A stretch of DNA of 64,000 bases from Flavobacterium chilense (lineage in GTDB: Bacteria; Bacteroidota; Bacteroidia; Flavobacteriales; Flavobacteriaceae), in NCBI RefSeq assembly GCF_001602525.1, contig NZ_LSYT01000006.1, positions 469,903 to 533,902 on the forward strand, read 5' to 3'. The translations under genes and the position numbers were made by a program. The notes beneath the pieces were generated by a model. It saw nothing but the letters and a program-made list of their open reading frames with translations. It was not told the origin of the DNA and ran no database searches. The first letter of the stretch is position 1; every line of letters starts with the position of its first letter. Of this stretch, positions 28,280 through 36,833 are shown piece after piece.

Positions 28280-29605
28280 ATGAAAAAATATTTTATATTG
28301 TTTTTTGGGCTTTTAACAGCTTTTTCACTTAAAGCGCAAAGTGATTTTTTGATCGAACGTCATGCTTCGAAGGTCACAATTCCTTTTAAATTGATTAATA
28401 ATCTTGTTTTTATTCCTATAAAAGTAAACGGGATAGAACTGAATTTTCTGTTAGATTCAGGAGTCGAAGAAACGATCTTGTTTAGTATGGAAGAAAAACA
28501 GGAAGTAAGTTTTAAAAATGTAGAAAAAATAAAACTGAGAGGCTTAGGAAGCGAAGAAGAAATTGAAGGACTAAAATCAACAAATAATATATTAGAAACC
28601 CATGGACTAAAGTCAAATAACCATTTGCTTTACATTATTTTAGATCAGAGTTTTAATTTGTCTTCGCACATTGGGATTCCGGTAAATGGTATTATTGGAT
28701 ATAAATTCTTTAAAAATAATTTAGTTGAGATCAATTATCAAAAAAAGAAAATTGTGGTTCATCAAAATAACGAAGAAGTACGTGCGAAACTGAGCAGAAA
28801 ATTTAAAACAATTCCCATCACAGTTGAAAGATCTAAACCTTATATTTATGCAACAGCCGTTGTTGATACGGTTCCTATACCTGCAAAATTGCTAATTGAT
28901 ATTGGAAATAGTGATGCTTTCTGGATTTTTGAAAACAACAAAATAAAACTGCCTAAAAAGAATTTTCCTGATTTTCTTGGAAAAGGTTTCAGTGGTGATA
29001 TAGAAGGTCATCGTGCTAAGATTGATAAGTTCTCTATTGACGAATTCAATTTTAAAAAACCAATTGTCTCTTTTCCGGATTCAAATTCGATTCGTAATGT
29101 AAAAATGGTTCCCGATCGTATAGGTTCAATTGGTGGTGAAGTCTTGAAGCGATTTACAGTTGTTTTAGATTATGCAGATGAAAAAATGTATCTTAAAAAG
29201 AATAACAAATTCTCAGAACCTTTTACATATAACAAAAGCGGAATCACGATTCAGCATAACGGACTGCAATGGGTACAGGAAACAGTACATCTGGAAACAG
29301 TAAAAGTTGCTACTTCTATAGAAGAAACAGGCTACAATGATAAAAAAGACGGTAATTTCAGGTATAAATTCTCTTTAAAACCAGTTTATGAAATTGTCAA
29401 CATTCGTAAAAATTCAGCTGCAGATCGTTGCGGATTATTAAAAGGAGATATCATTGTAAGTATCAATAATACGGTTCCTTATAAATATTCGCTCCAACAA
29501 ATCAATATGCTTTTAAAATCAGAAGAAGATATCTGGATCAATTTAGAAGTCGAAAGAAATAGTTTGATTTTGAAATTTAGATTCAAACTGGAAGATGAAT
29601 TGTAG
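28280..29605 (+). CDS. Exported retropepsin-like aspartyl protease with C-terminal PDZ domain
   Basis: The start is the ATG at 28280 (MKKYFILFFGLLTAF). The TTG at 28274 in the same frame is less likely. The 441-residue protein has a signal peptide ending LKAQ. Two aspartyl-protease-like halves are visible: FLLDSGVEETILFS (D-S-G, about 57-70) and LLIDIGNSDAFWIF (D-I-G, about 203-216). Each is a hydrophobic-hydrophobic-D-(S/I)-G catalytic loop. The C-terminal region from about 370 is a PDZ domain (VYEIVNIRKNSAADRCGLLK, then GDIIVSINNTVPY). Such proteins are predicted periplasmic proteases; substrates are unknown. It is a single gene. Confidence 0.85.
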   Translation: MKKYFILFFGLLTAFSLKAQSDFLIERHASKVTIPFKLINNLVFIPIKVNGIELNFLLDSGVEETILFSMEEKQEVSFKNVEKIKLRGLGSEEEIEGLKSTNNILETHGLKSNNHLLYIILDQSFNLSSHIGIPVNGIIGYKFFKNNLVEINYQKKKIVVHQNNEEVRAKLSRKFKTIPITVERSKPYIYATAVVDTVPIPAKLLIDIGNSDAFWIFENNKIKLPKKNFPDFLGKGFSGDIEGHRAKIDKFSIDEFNFKKPIVSFPDSNSIRNVKMVPDRIGSIGGEVLKRFTVVLDYADEKMYLKKNNKFSEPFTYNKSGITIQHNGLQWVQETVHLETVKVATSIEETGYNDKKDGNFRYKFSLKPVYEIVNIRKNSAADRCGLLKGDIIVSINNTVPYKYSLQQINMLLKSEEDIWINLEVERNSLILKFRFKLEDEL

Positions 29606-29756
29606 ATCGTAATTACATAAAATTTTAAACAAAAAGGTGTATTATAATCAGTTAAATTTTAATTTGATTGAATTTTGTGAAAAAAGAGCTACTAAATTGT
29701 ATTTTTTGTTTAGCCAATGTTATTATTTTATTATGTTTATATAAAAATAAGACTAT

Positions 29757-32384
29757 ATGGTTAAAAATTACGCTGTCTTCTTATATTTCGTATTGTTTTT
29801 GGTTGTTTTTTCCTCATTATCTTCGAAAGTTTATGGACAATGTGCGGGAAATGATGCACAAAAAGTAATTTGTGATATTCAGGATCCCATTTATCAGTCC
29901 ATATCATTATTCTCATTGTTAGGTGGTAGTCCTGTACCCGGAGGAACCTGGACAGATGATAATAACGCCAGAGGATTAGATCGTGCTACAGGAATTTTAA
30001 ACGGACAACTTATACGCAGTGGAGGTGTTTATCATTTTACTTACACAGCGCCTGCCGTCACTGGTTGTACAAATAATAAAGCGACAGTAACCATTACCAT
30101 AGGGGCTTATGCCGGAGTGCCTGCTCCTTATGCTACAGAATGTAGTTCTAAAAACACATTTAACCTTTTTACTGCATTTAACAGTACAGTAATGGGGCCA
30201 CATTCAAACGGAACCTGGACAAATAGTGCAGGGCAAATTGTAGGATCTTCTATTGCAATTACAGGCTTAAACGGGTCATTTGATTTTACCTATACAGTAC
30301 CGGCGGTAGCTGCTTGTTCTCCCGTTTCTCCTTCATCAAAAGTTACAGTTACTATTTTTAGAGCACCGGAACCAGGAACGCCACAAGATTTAACATTATG
30401 CGGAACAACCGGACTGGCAGGTTATACAAATTTAGATCTCTTTACTTTACTTTCGGGAGAAGATAATGGCGGGGAGTGGTACGGAGCCGGATTAACAGCA
30501 ACAACAGATCATATTGTTAATTTGAAGGAAGTATTTGATACTATGGGCCCCGGAGAATATATTTATACCTATACAGTGCGGTCTTATCCTGATAATAGAA
30601 TCTGTCCCGATCAGAGCGCTCAAATAAAAATTACACTCGAAAAAAGACTTGATTTTACAGGTGCAAAGTTGGTAATCGATTCAGATATTTGCGAAAATGA
30701 AATCCCTACCGCAACATATTTGGCAACAATTACACAAGGTCCTGAAACTATCCCTGATGGAGAATATAAAGTGACTTTTAGTGTTTCCGGCCCCAATGGC
30801 GGATTAGAGACAATAAAAGCAAATTTTGTAAACGGTATAATAAGCTTTCCGGTTAAATCCTCTTATTTTAAACAAGTTGGCAAATTTACTATGAACATTA
30901 TAAGTATAATTGCGACAGCCAGTAAAGAAGCATGTGTAAATGTTATTGATAATCTAAAAGATGATCTGAATGTTTATGCATTACCTCATTTAGACGGAGC
31001 TGCATTGACTGCAAGTCCCGTATGTCAGAATAAAAGTGCAACAGTTCAAATTTCAAATGCATCTCAATTGACTGACGGAAATTATAATATTGTTTATAAC
31101 ATAACCGGAGATAATTTCGCAACAGGGCAAACAGCCAATATTAATGCTTTGGGAGGTAATTTTAGTTTTATAATTCCGGCAAGTCTTAATGTAAAAAGCG
31201 GTGTTTCTATAATCACGATTATTAAAATTACCAATACAGTTACAGGTTGTACCAATGTTGCCAATACACAGGGAAATTTAATCATTAATCCTTTGCCAAA
31301 TGCAGCAACTGTAAAAATTCAGGCAGATGATTTTTGCTTTAATGATCCCGTTACTGTTACTGTTTCAGGCTTGGGGAATCTGACTGATGCCACACTTTCA
31401 TATACACTTTCAGGAGCAAACTCTTCAGCTTTGCAAACCGTTATTTTAACCGTTACCAATGGAAATGCCAGTTTTATAATTCCATCAGGTTTCCTTTTAA
31501 ATATTGGTTCTGTGACCATTTCAGCTTCAAATTTGAAAAATAATACAACTGCCTGTGATACTAATTTAGTCAATGTAACAGATAACTTTGCAATCAATCC
31601 AATTCCGTTAGCACCAGTTGTTGCAAATCAGGAATTCTGTAAAGTTGATGGGGCAACAATTGTCAATTTAGTACCACACGGATCACAATACAAATGGTAT
31701 AGTTCGTCTACAGCAACAACACCTCTTGCAGATACTTATCTTTTAAAATCAGAAAACCTATATATAAGAGAAACTTCTCCGGCTAGTTGCACATCAGCTC
31801 CAACGATGATTTCGGTTTTAATAAACGATACTCCTGCTCCGGTTTTAAATGCGGGAGGAGCAGATTTTTGCGGACTTAAAAACCCGAAGATTTCAGACTT
31901 GTCAAATGCAACTAATGTCGCTTCAACTGTTGCCTGGTATGATGCTCCAAACAATGGAAATTTATTAGCTTCAGGAACTTTGCTTACAGACAAAGCAACT
32001 TATTATGGATTCGATCTTTCGACAATAACAAATTGTATTTCTGAAAACCATTTAGAAGTTACAGTTTCCTTATTCGATTGTAATCCTGAAGAGTATGCCT
32101 TTTTTATTCCTGACGGATTTTCGCCAAACGGAGATGGAGTAAACGATACTTTCACCATTCCGGATATAGAATTTTTATACCCGGATTATACACTTGAAAT
32201 ATTCAACAGATATGGAAATATAATGTTTAAAGGAAATAGAAATAAACCCAATTGGGACGGAAGAAATTCTGAATCAGCCGGTTTTGGTGATGGTGTAGCG
32301 CCAAACGGAGTCTATTTTTATATTGTCAATTTTAATAAAGACAATAAAAAGGCGCAACAAGGGCGACTTTATCTAAATAGATAA
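29757..32384 (+). CDS. T9SS type B sorting-domain surface protein (gliding motility-associated CTD)
   Basis: The 875-residue protein has a signal peptide ending SKVYGQ. The body is a series of Ig-like beta-sandwich repeats with alternating Gly/Thr/Asn-rich strands. GGTWTDDNNARGLD (about 62) and NGTWTNSAGQIVG (about 151) resemble each other, and VTISASNLKNNT-like units follow at about 570-590. The C-terminal 90 residues are the type B T9SS sorting domain: AFFIPDGFSPNGDGVNDTFT, LEIFNRYGNIMFKGN, NWDGR and GVYFYIVNF. Such proteins are delivered to the cell surface by the type IX system. Type B cargo normally needs a SprF-like partner, and a PorP/SprF gene follows after 28 bp. It is probably an adhesin or filament-forming surface protein, without a recognisable enzymatic domain. 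Confidence 0.93.
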   Translation: MVKNYAVFLYFVLFLVVFSSLSSKVYGQCAGNDAQKVICDIQDPIYQSISLFSLLGGSPVPGGTWTDDNNARGLDRATGILNGQLIRSGGVYHFTYTAPAVTGCTNNKATVTITIGAYAGVPAPYATECSSKNTFNLFTAFNSTVMGPHSNGTWTNSAGQIVGSSIAITGLNGSFDFTYTVPAVAACSPVSPSSKVTVTIFRAPEPGTPQDLTLCGTTGLAGYTNLDLFTLLSGEDNGGEWYGAGLTATTDHIVNLKEVFDTMGPGEYIYTYTVRSYPDNRICPDQSAQIKITLEKRLDFTGAKLVIDSDICENEIPTATYLATITQGPETIPDGEYKVTFSVSGPNGGLETIKANFVNGIISFPVKSSYFKQVGKFTMNIISIIATASKEACVNVIDNLKDDLNVYALPHLDGAALTASPVCQNKSATVQISNASQLTDGNYNIVYNITGDNFATGQTANINALGGNFSFIIPASLNVKSGVSIITIIKITNTVTGCTNVANTQGNLIINPLPNAATVKIQADDFCFNDPVTVTVSGLGNLTDATLSYTLSGANSSALQTVILTVTNGNASFIIPSGFLLNIGSVTISASNLKNNTTACDTNLVNVTDNFAINPIPLAPVVANQEFCKVDGATIVNLVPHGSQYKWYSSSTATTPLADTYLLKSENLYIRETSPASCTSAPTMISVLINDTPAPVLNAGGADFCGLKNPKISDLSNATNVASTVAWYDAPNNGNLLASGTLLTDKATYYGFDLSTITNCISENHLEVTVSLFDCNPEEYAFFIPDGFSPNGDGVNDTFTIPDIEFLYPDYTLEIFNRYGNIMFKGNRNKPNWDGRNSESAGFGDGVAPNGVYFYIVNFNKDNKKAQQGRLYLNR

Positions 32385-32412
32385 TTCCTTTATTATTTAA
32401 TAAAATTTTCAA

Positions 32413-33348
32413 ATGAAAAAAATAATACTTTTTATAAGTTTTCTCTTTTACATAACGTCAGTTTCTGCTCAGCAAGATCCGGAATACACTCATTATATGT
32501 ACAATATGAGTGTAGTAAATCCGGCTTATGCCACAGGAGTTCCGGCGATGTTAAATCTTGGAGGATTGTACAGGACACAATGGGTTGGAGCCGTTGGAGC
32601 ACCAAAAACATTTAGCTTTTTTGGTCATACAGCCGTGAGTGATAAAGTTGAAGTTGGCTTGTCATTAATCTCAGATGATATTGGAGATGGAGCTAAAAAA
32701 GAAAATAATTTTTATGCTGATTTTGCTTATGTCTTAAATTTAGGAGGAAAAAATAAATTGTCATTAGGATTAAAAGCAGGTTTTACATCATTGCAAACCA
32801 ATTTTAATGGATTTGTTTTTCAGAGTGGTAATACTAGTACAGATTTGGCTTTCTCCGAAAATATAAACGTAACCAAACCCAATATTGGGGTAGGAGCCTA
32901 TTATTTTAGAGATAACTTTTATGTAGGGTTATCGGCTCCAAATTTATTGAGTTCTAAACATATCGAAGAAAAATCCGGAATTAATGCCTACGGGTCTGAA
33001 GTCATTCATACTTTTTTAACAGCCGGATATGTTTTTCAGATCAATGATATGGTGAAGCTGAAACCGGCATTTATGTCAAAATTTGTAGCCGGAGCACCAA
33101 TTTCTGTAGATGTTACAGCAAATGTTTTGTATAACAATAAGTTTGAATTGGGAGCAGCTTACAGAATAAACGATGCTGTAAGTGCTTTGGTCAATATAAA
33201 TGTTACATCAACGCTTAGAGTGGGTTATGCTTACGATCATACACTCTCGAATATGGGGCAATTTAATTCAGGAACACACGAAATCATGCTCCTGTTTAAT
33301 CTGGATTTATTAGGAAAAGGATATGATAAATCACCAAGATTCTTCTAA
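32413..33348 (+). CDS. PorP/SprF-family outer-membrane protein
   Basis: The 311-residue protein has a signal peptide (ending SVSAQ) and the family start QQDPEYTHYMYNMSVVNPAY. The rest is a 14-strand-like barrel with YRTQWVGAVGAPKTFSFFGH and GVGAYYFRDNFYVGLSAPNL. PorP/SprF proteins form a barrel that anchors or assists type IX cargo at the outer membrane. Each type B cargo tends to be encoded with its own SprF, which this placement matches (28 bp after the cargo gene). The OmpA gene starts at 33350, immediately after its stop codon. Confidence 0.95.
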   Translation: MKKIILFISFLFYITSVSAQQDPEYTHYMYNMSVVNPAYATGVPAMLNLGGLYRTQWVGAVGAPKTFSFFGHTAVSDKVEVGLSLISDDIGDGAKKENNFYADFAYVLNLGGKNKLSLGLKAGFTSLQTNFNGFVFQSGNTSTDLAFSENINVTKPNIGVGAYYFRDNFYVGLSAPNLLSSKHIEEKSGINAYGSEVIHTFLTAGYVFQINDMVKLKPAFMSKFVAGAPISVDVTANVLYNNKFELGAAYRINDAVSALVNINVTSTLRVGYAYDHTLSNMGQFNSGTHEIMLLFNLDLLGKGYDKSPRFF

Positions 33349-33349
33349 A

Positions 33350-35491
33350 ATGAAAAATATGAAAAAACTACTCGTTATTATATTCGTATTTTCAATACAA
33401 TTTATAAAAGCCCAGGATCTCGAATTGGCAAGAGCCAAGCGATTTTTTGACAAAACCTACTATAGTGAATCGATTGTTTTATATGAAAAACTGGTTCAGG
33501 AAAAACCTTCACAGGAAGTCATTAAAAATCTGGCCGATTCTTATTTTTATACCAATGACTTAATAAAAGCGCAACGTTATTACCGACTTTTAATTAAAAA
33601 CTACAACGAAGGTTTAGATCGGAATTATTATTTTAGATATGCCCAAACTCTAAAAGCAACTAATAGTTATGAGGATGCAAATGTTGCTTTAAAAGAATAT
33701 TATACAAAATCCGGGAATAATGAAGATGTAGTCAATTTTGAAAAAGAACTCAAAACATTAGAAAATGTTTCAGCAATCGGGAAACGATTTGAAATTAAAA
33801 ATCTGGCTGTTAACACGCCTAATTCTGAATTTGGAGCAGTAAAATACAATGATAATCTGGTGTTTGCCGGAGTAAAACTAAAGCCCGGATTATTCGACAA
33901 AAAATTCAAATGGGACAATGAAACGTATTTGAATTTAGTTTCGATTCCATTAAAGAATATCAACTCAGCTGATTCGATTGTACATTATTTTTCTAAAGAA
34001 TTAAAAACCGGAATGCACGAAGCAAATGCCGTTTTTACAAAAGATGGTAAAACAATTTACTTTACCCGTAACAATTCTAAAAAAGGAACCAGGAAAACAA
34101 ACGACCAGAAAATCTCCAATCTTCAAATTTTTAAAGCAGAATTAGTTGACGGAAAATGGACAAATATCACATCACTTCCGTTTAACAGCCCAAATTATTC
34201 AACTGAACATCCGGCTTTGAGTGCCGATGAAAAAGTATTGTATTTTGCATCGGATATGCCGGGAACATTAGGTTCTTTTGATATTTATGCAGTAAACATT
34301 AATAAAGGAGCGTTTGATACCCCAAAAAATTTAGGTCCAATTGTAAATACCGATAAAAAAGAACAATTTCCTTTTGCGTCGACAGATGGTAAGCTTTATT
34401 TTTCTTCAGATGGACATTTAGGATATGGGTCACTTGACGTTTTTGTTTCAGAAATCAACGGCAATCAATATTCAAAGCCTGTAAACGTTGGTTTGCCTTT
34501 AAATTCAAATCTGGATGATTTTGCATTTAATATTGACTCAAATACCAAAGAAGGTTATTTTGCCTCAAATAGAGAAGGCGGAAAAGGGAGTGACGATATC
34601 TATCAATTCAAAGAAATCAAAGACCTTATAGTAGAAGACTGTAAACAATTTATTGCCGGAATTATTACCGATGTTGATACCAGACTGGCTTTAGAAAATG
34701 CAACTGTACTATTACAGGATTCAGAAGGAAAGACACTCAATACCATCATAACTTCTGTAGACGGAAAATTTAATTTTACAGTGGCCTGCGAAGCTTCTTA
34801 TAAAGTCTCTGCGTTTAAGGAAAAATACACAAATGAATCTAAAACGCTGACTTTAAATAAAACCAGAGATGCTGTAAACGATGCATCTTTGGCATTAAAA
34901 TCTTTGGATGCAATTAAACTCGAAGAAAAAGAAGCTGCAGAAAAGAAACGAAAACAGGAACTTATTATAGAAGAGGAAAATAAGAAAAAAGAAGTACTGG
35001 CAGCTATAGCATTAAAACAAAAACAGAAAAAAGCAAAAGAAGCCGCTATTGTTGCTGCCGAAGTCAAAAAAACGGAAAAAGTAAAACAGATTTTAGAACA
35101 GGAAAAAGATGTTGTAAAAGATAATAAAGACCGATTAATCATTAAAACAGATCCTATTTATTTTGATTACAACTTATGGTATATCCGAAAAGAATCTAAA
35201 GTTGTTTTAGGAAGAGTAGTTGAATTAATGAAGAAATATCCTGAAATGGTTATCGAAATAGGATCGCATACCGATTCTCGCGGAAATGAAAAATTTAATG
35301 AAAACCTGTCTCAAAAAAGAGCCAATTCGACCAGAGATTTTATCATAGAATCAGGAATTAATGCAAAAAGAGTTGCAGCAAAAGGATATGGAGAATCTGT
35401 ACCTATTGTAAAATGTAAAACAGATGATGCCTGTTCTGAAGAAGAACATGAATTAAATAGAAGATCTGAATTTGTAATTAAGAACTTATAG
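33350..35491 (+). CDS. OmpA-family protein with TPR, PD40 and carboxypeptidase-regulatory domains (T9SS PorE-like)
   Basis: The start is ATG at 33350 or 33359 (both just after the PorP/SprF stop), giving about 713 residues. The signal peptide is MKKLLVIIFVFSIQF, ending KAQ. Domains in order: TPR-like helices (about 25-140); PD40 beta-propeller blades with HPALSADEKVLYFASDMPG, FASTDGKLYFSSDGHLGYGS and EGYFASNREGGKGSDDIYQF; a CarboxypepD_reg-like domain (about 435-520); a Lys/Glu-rich coiled linker (about 525-585); and a C-terminal OmpA domain with HTDSRGNEKFNENLSQKRA that binds peptidoglycan. It resembles P. gingivalis PorE in having TPR, propeller and OmpA parts. It probably ties the surface T9SS protein to the cell wall. 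Confidence 0.9.
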   Translation: MKNMKKLLVIIFVFSIQFIKAQDLELARAKRFFDKTYYSESIVLYEKLVQEKPSQEVIKNLADSYFYTNDLIKAQRYYRLLIKNYNEGLDRNYYFRYAQTLKATNSYEDANVALKEYYTKSGNNEDVVNFEKELKTLENVSAIGKRFEIKNLAVNTPNSEFGAVKYNDNLVFAGVKLKPGLFDKKFKWDNETYLNLVSIPLKNINSADSIVHYFSKELKTGMHEANAVFTKDGKTIYFTRNNSKKGTRKTNDQKISNLQIFKAELVDGKWTNITSLPFNSPNYSTEHPALSADEKVLYFASDMPGTLGSFDIYAVNINKGAFDTPKNLGPIVNTDKKEQFPFASTDGKLYFSSDGHLGYGSLDVFVSEINGNQYSKPVNVGLPLNSNLDDFAFNIDSNTKEGYFASNREGGKGSDDIYQFKEIKDLIVEDCKQFIAGIITDVDTRLALENATVLLQDSEGKTLNTIITSVDGKFNFTVACEASYKVSAFKEKYTNESKTLTLNKTRDAVNDASLALKSLDAIKLEEKEAAEKKRKQELIIEEENKKKEVLAAIALKQKQKKAKEAAIVAAEVKKTEKVKQILEQEKDVVKDNKDRLIIKTDPIYFDYNLWYIRKESKVVLGRVVELMKKYPEMVIEIGSHTDSRGNEKFNENLSQKRANSTRDFIIESGINAKRVAAKGYGESVPIVKCKTDDACSEEEHELNRRSEFVIKNL

Positions 35492-35572
35492 GTTTGATTT
35501 TATGTATACTAAGAAACCTAATAGCTTTTTATTAAATGCCTTGGGTTTGATATAAAAAATATAAATTTAATA

Positions 35573-35600
35573 AGAGAAGCTTTTTTAGCTTCTTTTTTTT
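35573..35600 (+). terminator. Terminator after the OmpA gene
   Basis: AGAAGC, a seven-base loop, GCTTCT, then eight Ts. Confidence 0.8.
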
Positions 35601-35640
35601 AACTTTATAGGTATAAATGACCTTTTAAAAATATCCAATT

Positions 35641-36123
35641 ATGAGAAATCTAGTCTTATCGTGTACGCTTTTGGCCTGTATTGGACTTCAAAGCTGTAAA
35701 AATGAAGAAAAACAAAAAGAAGCAGAAGCGGCAAAAGCTGAAGCTGAAACAATTACAAGTGTTCAGTGTTATAAAGCGATATATGAAAAGGATACTATTG
35801 ATTTAAAACTGAATACTTTAAAAAACGGGAAATTAAGCGGAAACATGATTATGAAAGTTGCACCTTCAACGGTAAGAACCGGAGAGATTACAGGTGAGTT
35901 TCATGGAGATACCTTATTTGCAGATTACACTTTTATTGAAGGAGCTGACAAAAATAAAACGTTCAAAAACCCAATGGCATTTCTAAAACGTGATAAACAG
36001 CTTATTTTAGGAAACGGAACCATGCAGACCACAATGGGAGTTACTTATATTGTAAAAGATAAACCTATCGATTTTGATCGTGTAAAATATAAATTTGACA
36101 GTGTTGAATGCACTGATAAGTAA
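35641..36123 (+). CDS. Hypothetical lipoprotein
   Basis: The 160-residue protein has a lipobox (LACIGLQSCKN: Cys at about residue 19), so it should be lipid-anchored. After a Lys/Glu/Ala-rich linker (EEKQKEAEAAKAEAETI) a small beta-rich domain follows, with NTLKNGKLSGNMIMKVAPST, a FHGDTLFADYTFIEGA strand pair and YKFDSVEC at the end. The pattern suggests a short secreted beta-barrel or sandwich. I do not recognise a function. It is a single gene ending at a bidirectional terminator. Confidence 0.75.
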   Translation: MRNLVLSCTLLACIGLQSCKNEEKQKEAEAAKAEAETITSVQCYKAIYEKDTIDLKLNTLKNGKLSGNMIMKVAPSTVRTGEITGEFHGDTLFADYTFIEGADKNKTFKNPMAFLKRDKQLILGNGTMQTTMGVTYIVKDKPIDFDRVKYKFDSVECTDK

Positions 36124-36144
36124 AAATCAAAATTACAGCAATAA

Positions 36145-36176
36145 AAAAGCCGTTTCTAAGTAAAGAAACGGCTTTT
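36145..36176. terminator. Bidirectional terminator between two convergent genes
   Basis: AAAGCCGTTTCT and AGAAACGGCTTT (12 bp) around a short loop, with A-run before and T-run after, serving the lipoprotein gene and the DUF1573 gene facing it. Confidence 0.85.
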
Positions 36177-36198
36177 GGTATTTTTATATTTTTGTTTT

Positions 36199-36579
36199 TT
36201 ATAAAACTTCACCTTTAATTTTTAAGGCAACTCTCCCGTCAGGATAGTTTACAGCATTGGTTTCAACCGTAATGGTTTTACGAATAGGTCCTGAAACCAT
36301 ATTGTATTTTACATCAATTTTACCTTTTTTACCAGGCATAACTGCTGCTGCGGGTTTTGTAACAACTATTGAACTTACTGTCGATTCTGCAGCTGTAATT
36401 AAAAGAGGCGCATCTCCGGTGTTTGTAAATTCAAAGGAGCGAACTCCATTGTCACTTTTCGAAATTTTTCCATAATCAATAGTATTGTCTTGGGCTGCAA
36501 ATTCAATTTTTGGGCCATTTTGTGCAAGACCTATTGTACTAAACAATACGATTGCAATAAAAGAGGCAACATTTTTCAT
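36199..36579 (-). CDS. DUF1573 exported protein
   Basis: I start at the ATG at 36579 (MKNVASFIAIVLFSTIGLAQ), a clear signal peptide. The upstream 17 codons look like leader. The mature domain has the DUF1573 beta-sandwich features: IDYGKISKSDNGVRSFEFTN, then NTGDAPLLITAAESTVSSI, KPAAAVMPGKKGKIDVKYN, and VETNAVNYPDGRVALKIKGE. The family is common in Bacteroidota and occurs in periplasmic or surface proteins with unknown function. 126 residues. Confidence 0.9.
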   Translation of the reverse strand: MKNVASFIAIVLFSTIGLAQNGPKIEFAAQDNTIDYGKISKSDNGVRSFEFTNTGDAPLLITAAESTVSSIVVTKPAAAVMPGKKGKIDVKYNMVSGPIRKTITVETNAVNYPDGRVALKIKGEVL

Positions 36580-36716
36580 TTTGAAATTATTTTTAAGTTG
36601 TAAGTAAATATACATTCTTTTAATTAACACACAAATTATTAATTCGCTTTTTATAGTGTACTTAATTATTTACTTTTGCTGTCAATAATAATTACAAAAA
36701 TTGAACCAATTTTTCT

Positions 36717-36822
36717 GTTTAGTTGTTTAACCGTTAATTCGTTTAATCGATTGATCATTTGAAAAAGCAAAAATCAATTAAACAGTTAAACAAAAAAACG
36801 ATTAAACAGTTAAACGAATAAA
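36717..36822. repeat. Long TTTAATCG inverted word repeat before valS
   Basis: The left half reads tttaaccgttaattcgtt, taatcgattgat. The right half reads atcaattaaacagttaaac and acgattaaacagttaaacg. It can fold into a long imperfect hairpin with the centre near 36763. It lies immediately upstream of the valS ATG and would form its 5' leader or control. Confidence 0.6.
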
Positions 36823-36833
36823 CAACCTAGTAA

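Noticed and set aside
34798..35142. 114-residue Ser/Phe-rich minus-strand frame
   Set aside because: Antisense to the Lys/Glu-rich linker of the OmpA protein; composition is a mirror of that linker.
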